The position numbers and the translations under genes were made by a program. Shown piece by piece: positions 35,576-45,200 of a stretch of DNA of 64,000 nt. Positions within the stretch are counted from its first letter, which is position 1; every line of letters starts with the position of its first letter. The notes under the pieces are model-generated. The model ran no database searches. It was not told the origin of the DNA and was given only the letters and a program-made list of their open reading frames with translations. This DNA is from Roseiconus nitratireducens (GTDB taxonomy: Bacteria > Planctomycetota > Planctomycetia > Pirellulales > Pirellulaceae), in NCBI RefSeq assembly GCF_008629675.1, contig NZ_VWOX01000003.1, positions 310,001 through 374,000 on the forward strand, read 5' to 3'.

Positions 35576-38500
35576 ATGATCCCCAACGCTTCGGACATGA
35601 ACGTCAGTTCGCTACCAGCGACGCCGAAGCCCGAGTGGCGACGTTGGGGGGCGGCACTGCTGCTCTGCCTGGCCGCCTGGCCCGTTCTGGGGGTTCGGCA
35701 GGGAGCCCGGGCGCAGCCACCCGGCACATTTCCGCCGGCGGACGTGATCCGACCCAGCCAGGAGACTGATCCGGAAAAACTTCCCATCAAGGGCTTCCTG
35801 TTTTTGGATTCCGCCAAAAACCCGGTGCTGATTCCGGGGATGACCTATGAACGGTTGACGGAATTGGAATTGGGCTCGAAGAGCCAGACACGACGTTTCA
35901 TCTTCAACAATGTTCAGATCAACGGGCGTGTCGAAGGGAACCGCGCCGAACTGTCGGTGGAAATCCGCCTGACACTCGATTCGACCGGTGGGGAGAGCAT
36001 CGCGATTCCGCTGCAAATGGAGAATTTCCATCGGCTGGCGCCGCCTGAATTCCTTTCCGGTTCGGGGACCAGCAAAACGCTGGCCGTCACGGTCAATCAG
36101 GACTCCGGCGGCTACCAGTTGCTGGCGTCGGCTGAGGAAACGACCGAGATCGCTTTCCGCATGCAGATGTCAGCGCGAGTCGAATCGGATTCGGCCAACT
36201 CATTGGCATTTCACCTTCCCGCCTCGCCGGTGACGCTGGACCTGACCACGGACTCACGCAATGCGACCGGGGAGATCATCGGCCGTGGCGACGAAGTGAT
36301 CCAGACCGGCAGCGACGAAGCCGGACGGACTCAGTTCCTTGTCGAAAGCAGCGGCGGTCGCTTCACGCTCCGTTGGGGTGCCCTGGACCGACCGGTTTCG
36401 GTCCCGCTGGTGGAAGCGGACAGCCGCGTCACGATGCAGTGGAATTCCCCGCAAGACCAACTGATTCAAAACGTCCAAATGGTCGTCCGCGACCTGCGCG
36501 GGCCGGTGTCCGGCTTTCGTTTTCGATTGCCCAAGGACGCGCTGCTGGTTGATGACCCGCGGTTGACCGCCAGCGGCCAGTTCGTGGAGCTTTCCCAGCC
36601 CGACCCGGATGACAAGGAACTCTTTCAAGTCGCGATCCCGGAGGAGGAACGTCGTCAGCGAATCGATTTGGATTTGAAGGTCCAATTGCCAAGCGAAGGC
36701 GCATCGGCCGAGAACGCGTTGCCGCTGCAAGTGCCCACGCTTGTCGGCGCGTTGCGACATCAGGGAACCATCGAAATCGAAACCGGTGACGACTACCGAC
36801 TGCGTTGGCGCGAGCGTCCCTACGTCCAGAATGTCACCACGGCATCGGCCGACGATTCAACGACCGAAATGCGGTCGTACACGTTCCGTTTCAACCGCGG
36901 ATCGTTCACACTGCCGCTGTGGTTGGACGCCACCCGCCGACAGCACCGCGTCAGCACCGAGTGTGACATCGAGTTGCACGACGGCTACGCCGATCTGTCT
37001 CTGGAGATCCGTTCGACGGGAAGCCGCAACCGTTCGCGACTGCTGCGTGTGGACCTTGGCGATTGGCAATCGCCGCAAATCACCAACGCCCTGACTGGAG
37101 CGCCCGTGCCATGGTACGAGTCGGGAGAGTTGATCGAAATTGAAATGGTTGCCACGGCGATGGAGGAAATCACGCCGATCCTGATTCGTGGGCATCGTCC
37201 CCTCCAGCCGGCACCGCGCGGCCAGGATCCGCCGGCCCAACAAGTCTCCATCCCGGTTCCCCATGTCGTCAGTTCCGATGACGGCCGCGACCCCGTGACG
37301 ATCCAGGATGCCATGGTTCGCCTGACCGGCAGAGGACGACGATCCTTGGTGGTTGATCTGGAATCATCCGAGCACCTTGAACGTGCCGGTGGACTGGAGG
37401 ATGACGAAGACCAACCGGCGCGATGGTTCAAAGTGATGCCGCCCGAATCGGGCGCAAAGATCGCCGGCGTGATGGTGGAGCAACCGCCTCGATTGATCAT
37501 GGAAGAAACCGCCCTGGTCAGTCTCAGCGGGGATCAGTTGGAGACCGTGGTCAATTGGGTGGTCGAGTCCCAGGTGGATCTGGAAGGGCGATTGCGGGTA
37601 GCCATCCCGGAGATCCCGTCGCGAGGGTCGGACACAAACGCCGGCAATCGCTCCGACGGCTCGCCCGCGTCCAACAACCCGGCCCCGTCCAACCGGCTTG
37701 ACTTCGACGCCCCCTCCGAGGGCAATGGCCCCTGGACCGTGTTTGTCAATGACCGCATCGCCGAGATCCGTCCGGTGGACCGGGGCCCCAGCCGCATTGA
37801 TCTCGTCGGGGACGGCACCGATCTCGCGGACAGTGGTTCATCCCAGAACAGCGTTTCGGAAAGGGACGCGGGTGACGCGACGGCCAGTGACGCAAGGGCC
37901 AGTAACGCAAGGGCCAGTGAAACCCCGTCGTCTTCGCAAGCACCTCCGGCGAGCGCCAGCGTTTCCTGGAACAACGTTCGGATGCGAACCTACGAAGTCA
38001 TTTCGGATGAACTGGCGGACGGCGAGATGAAGCTTCGCTTTCGATCTGTTCGTTCGGTTGCAAAGAACGGCGTGACCAGCAAGACCATCGTCCCAATCTC
38101 GCTGCCTCGGCCGTTGGTCGAGGACATTACCGTGCGGGGTGATGTTCAGATCGACTTCGTCGGCGACGCCTTGCAGGAAATCCAAACGACCGAGCCGGTG
38201 CTCGCGGATCGGTTGAAATTGCAAACCCTCCCAGCCTGGCCCATCCCCGCACGGATCTCGCCGCGCACCACCACGCAAAGCAAGCTGGAGTTGGAACGAT
38301 TGGTGATCCGGTCGGCGATCAGCGAAACCGCCCAACACGACCAGGTGATCGCCAGTGTGGTCGGCTCGGGCGATTTTGAGCTTCAACTTCGCGAAGTCGA
38401 CTTGACCGAAGTTCAGGTGACCGTCAACGACACTCCGGTCGCATTCGGAAAGGTCGACGACCGTTTGGTGATTCCGGTTCCCGCCGACCAGCGGCGGCAC

Positions 38501-39214
38501 GCCATCGACGTGCGGCTTTGGAGCGATTCCGCCGACGGCGGGCTACTGCGCAAGATTGAACCGCTGACACGTCCTCGCCCCGGCGATCGCCGTCTATATT
38601 GGTACCTGACGGTTCCCGCGGACAGCCACCTCCTCTGGTCTTCGTCCTCCGCCGGCCGACCGATGGAATGGGTGTTTGATCGCTGGCGTCTGGTCCGCCG
38701 ACCGCTGTTGACCGACACCGCTTTGGTGGCCCGGGTCGCACCGACCGAACTGAGTCCGATGCCGATGGGCAATCGTTACCTGTTCTCAGCGATGGACGTC
38801 CGGTCCTTCCGCGCCTACACGGCCTCGCGCACCGTCCTGTGGCTGGTGGTCTCGGGAATCATTGTGCTGGTCACCACGCTGTTGACTTACCTGCCCGCAA
38901 CGCGCAACCCGCTGTCGGCCGTCGTGGCCATCGTGGCATTCGCCGGGCTGCTTTCGATTGCGCCGGACGCGGCCATCATGATCGGACAGATTGCGATGCT
39001 GGCGTTGGCGCTGGTCATTGTGATGTTGGCCATTCGAAGCCTCGTGTTGCCCACCCCGTCACGGGTGCTGGTCAGCACGCGGGACAGCTACCCAGAACCT
39101 TCCACGCGAACCAACCAGCCCGTCGCCGGCAACCGTTCGGCAAGCAGCATCACGGAAACTCGTGACATCGGACGCGAGCATGCGACGCCGGCGGCCGACG
39201 AGGTCGCCTCATGA
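35576..39214 (+). CDS. Giant exported/membrane-anchored protein A, unknown function
   Basis: 1212 residues. A signal peptide (RRWGAALLLCLAAWPVLGV) is followed by about 1070 residues of mostly beta-type sequence. An early block, ADVIRPSQETDPEKLPIKGF then LIPGMTYERLTELELG then a hydrophilic-hydrophobic alternation (VQINGRVEGNRAELSVEIRL), looks like a repeated domain also present twice in the next protein. A Ser/Ala/Asn linker with a 15-base DNA repeat lies near 37865-37925 (ARASNARASE). The C-terminus has two to three membrane helices (VLWLVVSGIIVLVTTLLTYL; IAMLALALVIVMLAIRSLVL) and a short tail. The stop overlaps the start of the next gene by four bases (ATGA). ATG at 35597 is an alternative start. 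No known domain recognised. Confidence 0.85.
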   Translation: MIPNASDMNVSSLPATPKPEWRRWGAALLLCLAAWPVLGVRQGARAQPPGTFPPADVIRPSQETDPEKLPIKGFLFLDSAKNPVLIPGMTYERLTELELGSKSQTRRFIFNNVQINGRVEGNRAELSVEIRLTLDSTGGESIAIPLQMENFHRLAPPEFLSGSGTSKTLAVTVNQDSGGYQLLASAEETTEIAFRMQMSARVESDSANSLAFHLPASPVTLDLTTDSRNATGEIIGRGDEVIQTGSDEAGRTQFLVESSGGRFTLRWGALDRPVSVPLVEADSRVTMQWNSPQDQLIQNVQMVVRDLRGPVSGFRFRLPKDALLVDDPRLTASGQFVELSQPDPDDKELFQVAIPEEERRQRIDLDLKVQLPSEGASAENALPLQVPTLVGALRHQGTIEIETGDDYRLRWRERPYVQNVTTASADDSTTEMRSYTFRFNRGSFTLPLWLDATRRQHRVSTECDIELHDGYADLSLEIRSTGSRNRSRLLRVDLGDWQSPQITNALTGAPVPWYESGELIEIEMVATAMEEITPILIRGHRPLQPAPRGQDPPAQQVSIPVPHVVSSDDGRDPVTIQDAMVRLTGRGRRSLVVDLESSEHLERAGGLEDDEDQPARWFKVMPPESGAKIAGVMVEQPPRLIMEETALVSLSGDQLETVVNWVVESQVDLEGRLRVAIPEIPSRGSDTNAGNRSDGSPASNNPAPSNRLDFDAPSEGNGPWTVFVNDRIAEIRPVDRGPSRIDLVGDGTDLADSGSSQNSVSERDAGDATASDARASNARASETPSSSQAPPASASVSWNNVRMRTYEVISDELADGEMKLRFRSVRSVAKNGVTSKTIVPISLPRPLVEDITVRGDVQIDFVGDALQEIQTTEPVLADRLKLQTLPAWPIPARISPRTTTQSKLELERLVIRSAISETAQHDQVIASVVGSGDFELQLREVDLTEVQVTVNDTPVAFGKVDDRLVIPVPADQRRHAIDVRLWSDSADGGLLRKIEPLTRPRPGDRRLYWYLTVPADSHLLWSSSSAGRPMEWVFDRWRLVRRPLLTDTALVARVAPTELSPMPMGNRYLFSAMDVRSFRAYTASRTVLWLVVSGIIVLVTTLLTYLPATRNPLSAVVAIVAFAGLLSIAPDAAIMIGQIAMLALALVIVMLAIRSLVLPTPSRVLVSTRDSYPEPSTRTNQPVAGNRSASSITETRDIGREHATPAADEVAS

Positions 39215-42200
39215 CGCCGCAATCGGACGTCGTCTTCGGCCGCCAAAAACCGCTTGGCCGACACTCCTCGCGTCCTCGCCTGACGGCTCGCACTCCTCAA
39301 GCCTGGCAAGCGTTGCTGCTGCTGGCTGGATGGATGCTGTTGGCCACACACGCCGCAGCACAGGACGCCGCGCCGACTGACACGCCAGCTAATAAGCCGG
39401 TGCCGCCCCGCGTGTCCGATCCCAGCGGGCAAGGGGCGGATGACAAGACGACCTCGGAAGCGGTCGAGACGCCCGCTGGAAACGCGGTTTCGGACACCGA
39501 ACCCGCGTCCCCGCTTGAGCAAGCGTCCTCCTCCGAGGACGACCTGCACCAAGGCGATCCTGGTTCGGAAGAGCCCAACGTGGATCAGCCCAATGCGGAC
39601 GAGCCCGATGCGGATCAGCCTGCTGAAGACCGGCCCAATCCGAAGCAGCGCTCCGCGGGCGACTCGGCAAACACCCCGGCGGAGCAGGGCAGTGCGACCG
39701 GCGCCGGCACCCCGGCGACCGGCGATGCTCCGACGTCATTGCCGCTCCCGGTTCGCAACCGCGACGGCAGACCGCTGCGTCCGATCGGTGTCTACCAATC
39801 CCAATTGGCCGACGTGGTGCCGCCTTCGTTCCGCGCCGTTTCGATGGACGAATTGAAACGATCGTTGGGCGAACCGAATCAACGCGTCCTGGGCCCCGAC
39901 CGGGCCCGGCTGGTCAGCGGCTTCTATGACGTTCGGCTGGTCGACGACGTGTTGGTCAGTCAGCTGTCACGGTTCGTCATCGAACAGGACGGCCCGGGCA
40001 TCGTTCGGCAACGGCTGGGTAAGGTCAATTTGGCGATCGGTCGGGCGACCGGTTCCGGTCCGTCCTCGACCGCAAGTTTGGACGGACCGCATCTGGAAGT
40101 GGACGAAGACGGGTCTTTGGTCGCCGTGGTTGCCCGCCGAGCCGCTTCGGAAACCCCCACCGCGACGTCGGCCGATGCTGCGGATCCGTCGCCAACGGAG
40201 AGTTACCGATCGGCAACACGGTCGGACATTCGGTTTGGCTGGACGCTCAAGAGTGAGCGTCTGGCGGACGTGCAAAAGTTTGATTTACGGCTTCCCCGGA
40301 CGCCTCAAACCCGCTTGATCATCTCCACCCCACGCGACGTTTCCTTGGAAAGCGACCAAGGGGTTCTGGTGGAAAGCCCCGGGCCTCCGCCCGATGCCGA
40401 TCTGGAAAGTCGCTCAGGAAACATTCGCTGGTACGTCCTGGAAGCCGGGGGACTGAACCGGGTGGAGTTGTACGCCAAACGCCGTTCCAAAGCAGACGCC
40501 GAAGCGGCAATCCTGGTCCGTCGCGAATCGCGGCAATACGAAATCGATCTGTCCGGAGTGACCTGGTCGCACCGATTGACGATCGAATTGCCTCGACCGC
40601 GCAACACCTTGCGTCTGCGATCGGAGCTGGGGACGGTCAGCGCCGTGCGTGTCAACTCGGTTCGAGCCGATCACACCGTGCTGCGCAGGACCGATGGCCA
40701 ATCGTTGGTCGACATCGCTTTGCCCAGTGGTCGATCGACCGATCCGCCGGCGGGTGCGACGCGTGGAACTCCCGCCGCGCAGGGGATGGTGGATTTGATC
40801 ACGCTGACGATCACCGGGAATTCACTCTGGGAGATCGACGACGGAATTTGTGAACTGCCGTCGATCGCGTTTGTCGATTCCAATGTCATTCGCACGGAAT
40901 CATCGACTCAGGCGGTGGTCACCGTTTTTCAGCCGTTGGCGGTCGCGCAATGGGATTTGCCGCCGAAGTGGGAACAAACGGTTCCCTCGCCGCCGCGCGC
41001 GGGGGAAACGATGCTGGTCGCAGACGGTCCGCCGATCGCCGACGACTCGGCGCAAGGCAGTTGGTCGCGGCTGCGGTTGCTTCCCAAGCCGGTTCTGGCA
41101 TTTGATGAAGTCTGGATGCGATTGAACGTGGAGGAGTCACCGGCGGAGGTGCTGCGTGGCAAGGTCCGGTTCCGCTGTCGCCGGCTGTCGGACCAACGTG
41201 TTCCGATCGAATTGGAGGCGGAACCCTCTTGGACGATCGACGAAGTCACGATGGTGGGATCAGGACGTCGGATCGGTGTCTCGCCCGGTGCGAAGGAGAT
41301 CACGATCTGGCCGACGGCCGCCGAGTTCGAAGCTTCGACGGTGCAGATTGACGTTGCCGGCCACAAAACGCTGGAACGTGTTCAAGGACGGTTGGGAATT
41401 CCCTCGACCTGGATGGCGCGTCCCAGGCATCACCACGCGGCCCGCCTGACCGCCTTTCAGCCGCCGAAGCTCCGTCGCTTCGATGGCGACTCCGTGATGC
41501 TGGACGGACGCGTTGAAGCGTCTCAACTGGACCCGGCGGCCCGCAGCTTTCTGCAACCGACCTCGGAAACGCTCCTGCTGCGTCAGCCTTCCAGCGGCAC
41601 GCCGCGGGTCGCGTTGGAATCGATCGACATCTCGTTTGGCGTTTCATTGCGATACCAGATCGAAACCGAAGGCGGCAAGGTTGCCGAAACCATTGTGGTC
41701 ACCGCCGAGACGCCCCAGCCGATTCCAGAGTTGACGATTTTGACCGGTTCCCCGTTCGCCCCGGAGGCGCCGCCGGAGGGGCAAACGGATTCCCAGCCAA
41801 CGCTGCCGCCGTTCCGCTGGTCGCTGCAGCGGGGAGATCAATCGGTCACGGTCAGCTTGCCCGATTCCAACGTCCGCGAAGTGCCCGAGGCCGGACCGGG
41901 CGCGTACGTCGTCGACTTGGAAGACCGTGACCTGAGAGACTTCGAGCTGGTGGGACGTCGCACACGCAGCGCCGATCAACAAATCACGATTTCGTTGCCC
42001 AGCGTCCGTGGGGCCGCGTCACAGTCGGCCGAGGTTTCGCTCGGTCCCGAATGGCAATGCGTCCAATTCCCGCCGAGTGTGCAGCTGGTCCCCGGTCCGT
42101 CCTTGGACCGCGGTGCCGAGGCGACCGGCAACCTGCCACAACATCTGCGATACGACCCCGTCGTCCGCCCGGAGATCGTGATTCAACGGGCGCCGCTGGA

Positions 42201-45200
42201 TTCGATGACGTGCTTGATCTGGCGACAGACGCTGGACGTTACCGCCTGCAGTCGCAATGAAGATCTGTTCCAGCTCGGAGCGGAAATCTCCGCGAAGAGC
42301 CCGGTCAATGTCAGCTTCGATCCAGAACTGGAAGTGATCTCGATCGTCCGCAACGGTGCCAGCTACGTGCCGCAGCGGCGGTCCAAGGGGCAGGTTTGGA
42401 TTGAGCCCCAGCGGCAAACGGACCAGTTCGTGATTTCATTTCGTCGACGCCACGACAACGTCGCTTGGATCCGCGCGTGCACGATCCCGAAAGTCTTGAT
42501 CGCCGGCAGCGCGCTCCGCAGTGAAATCTCCTATGGGGCCGGCGACGGCACTTTGTTGCTGAAGCGTCCCGCCGCCGATGCGGACGTGTTTGCGTCGCAG
42601 GTTTCCGTCGCCAGTCCCGCATCGGAGGACACGTCGGCCAATCCCGATGCGGCAACTTTCACCGCACCCGCCACCCTGGTGTTGCTCGACCGTCACGTCG
42701 CGATCGGTCTGGGCTGGCTTGCCGCCGGCCTGGTCTTTGCCTTGGCGTGGGCGATGGCGAGGTGGCTGGCCATCGGTCCTCCATTATTGCTGGCCATCGT
42801 GCTGTTGGCATTGGGCGCCGCGGTCATCTGGTGGCCGAATCAGGCGGCGATATTGGCCTGGATCGCAACCCCCACCTGCTTGGCCGCCCTGGTTCAATCC
42901 CTGGCAGGTTGGGGCAGACCGGAGCCCTCCGCGGTCGTGGCGACACCCGAGTCCCCGTCGCGGGCCTCCCACGGCTCGTCGTTGCGTAAACGGCTCTCCG
43001 ACCTGTCCCACCCATCAAAACGAAGCCTGATCCTGCTCGTCGCTTTGACGGCCGTCGGACCGTCACGCACCCAAGCACAAAATGATGGGAAGTCTGCTTC
43101 CCCAGGAAACGGACCGACCAAAGCGGCTGAGGCCCCGATCGACTTGTTAGTGCCGCTCTCGAGTGACCATCGTCCGGTGGGCGACAAAGTGTACTTGTCC
43201 CAAAGGGATTACCAGTCGCTCACCGAGGCCAACGATCCGGACCAGCCGGTCAGCGTTCGATTTCGATCCGCGGACTACCGCGTGGTGCTCAGCCAATCGC
43301 GGGATGACACCGATTCGATTGAAGCTGCGATTCAAGCCGATTTTCAGATTCATCCCTCGGGCCCCGGAACACGCGTCCGTCTGCCGATTCGCGCCGAAAC
43401 GCTCCGACGTGTCGAGCTGCTAACGGACGATCAGTCACGGATCGTCCGGTTTGCGGTCGACCAGACGGGCTTTGTCGCGGTGACATTGCCGCCCGGCGAT
43501 GAATTTCGGCTACGGGTGACCCTGGTCCCAGAAATCGTTGCACTGCAACCTCGTTCCGCCACGCAACGCAGCACTTCCTCCGATCCGCCCACGGGGGTCC
43601 GTCCATCGATCGACGCCGAAGACGGTTCCACGTCACTGATCGATGCCGACCGTCGCCGCGAACTGACTCAGATCCGGCTGACGATTCCGCCGATTCACAC
43701 GGCGCATGTCATCGTGGAAGCCCCCCGCGAAATCATCGTCAACTCACTCGGTTCCGCCTACGGACGGACGGTGTTTCAAACGGATCTGGGGCGCTACGAA
43801 GCGGAACTCGGTCCGGTCGGCGAACTGTCGATCACCTGCAAATTGGCTGACCCATTGGGGACGTTTCGTTCACGAGCGTTGGGACGCAGCTATCGGATCA
43901 CCGCCGGCTTGAATTCCACGATCGTTGAATGTGAAGTCGATCCGGAACGAAGAATCGAAGAAGGCGAATCGATTCAACTGACGGTACTCGGTCCACGACC
44001 GACCGGGATGACCTCGATCGGTTGGACGATGGAAAACCTGGTTCCCCGGCCGGAGGACGTGCCAGGGGACCGACGTTCGGGCGAGGCCGCCCAAGCCGAC
44101 ACGGACGAGTCACCAACCGGCCGCGACGCATTGCCCTCCGACGCATCGCCCTCCGATTCATCGCCCTCCGATTCATCGCGGCCCGATTCATCGCGGCCCG
44201 ATTCATCGCGGCCCGATCCGCCGACACCGGAACCCAATCCGGCAGAGTCCCAATCGACCAGCGGAGTCTATCGGTTTGTCAAACAAACGGATGCGGACGT
44301 CCCCATCCGCTTGATGTGGACGCTGCCCACCGTGCTGAATGATCCAACCTCGACCGAGGACAGCGTGGTCATGCCGGTTCCCGAAGTTTTCTCGGGATCA
44401 ACGATGCGTTCCGCTCCGACACTGTTTGCAATCGAGTCCGCCGCACAGATTCGGGTCTCCGAACTTGCCAGCGAATCCATTCCGGTCGCAAATGACGTTT
44501 TCTTCGAATCCTGGCGTGGGTTCCGAGGAACGATCGACCGGGTGTTCCTTTCGTCGGACGGCTTCCCCTCATTCGTGTTCCTGCGCAACAAGTATCCCCA
44601 GCCAACATTGAAACTGGATCATCGGTTGCACATCGCGGATTCGGGGATGGAGTTAAGTCTCCGAGCCGAGATCATGGATCTGCGGCCCGCGGTACGACGC
44701 ACGGTATTGTCCCTTCCCGCCGGGTTTCGATTGACGCAATGCAGTGTCAACGAAACGCCGCTGACGGATTTATCCTTGCTGCCCACCGATGGCAATCAGT
44801 CACGTCTTGGAAACGATCTGTCGATCGGTGATCGCCGCGTCGACGGCCGGATGACCATCGAAGCGACCGGGCAAATGAATCTTCCCCGACGCGGCACACG
44901 GATCCTTCCGCGATTCCAATTGCATTCGGCGGGCGACGCTACCGCAACGTACCGGATCACCCGAGACCGCAGTGTGACAGTCGACTTGATCGAACCCTCC
45001 CCCGAGGGCGACCGTGATTCGGCATCGCCGTGGAAAGAGGCGGTCATGAGCCGGGAAGACCTGTCGTCTGGGCGGATTCCCGTGGCCTCGATCCAGAACG
45101 AACTTGCCACGGCAGAATCGGCCGACCAAGTGAAACCGGCGTGGAGCCGCGCGAGAATTCGGATCGCCAAGCGTCCGCGTAGCGGAAGCTTTCCCTGCGA

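Noticed and set aside
39214..39214. Possible frameshift between the two giant genes, that is, one split gene
   Set aside because: The ATGA overlap, a good signal peptide in gene B and membrane helices closing gene A argue for two complete genes.
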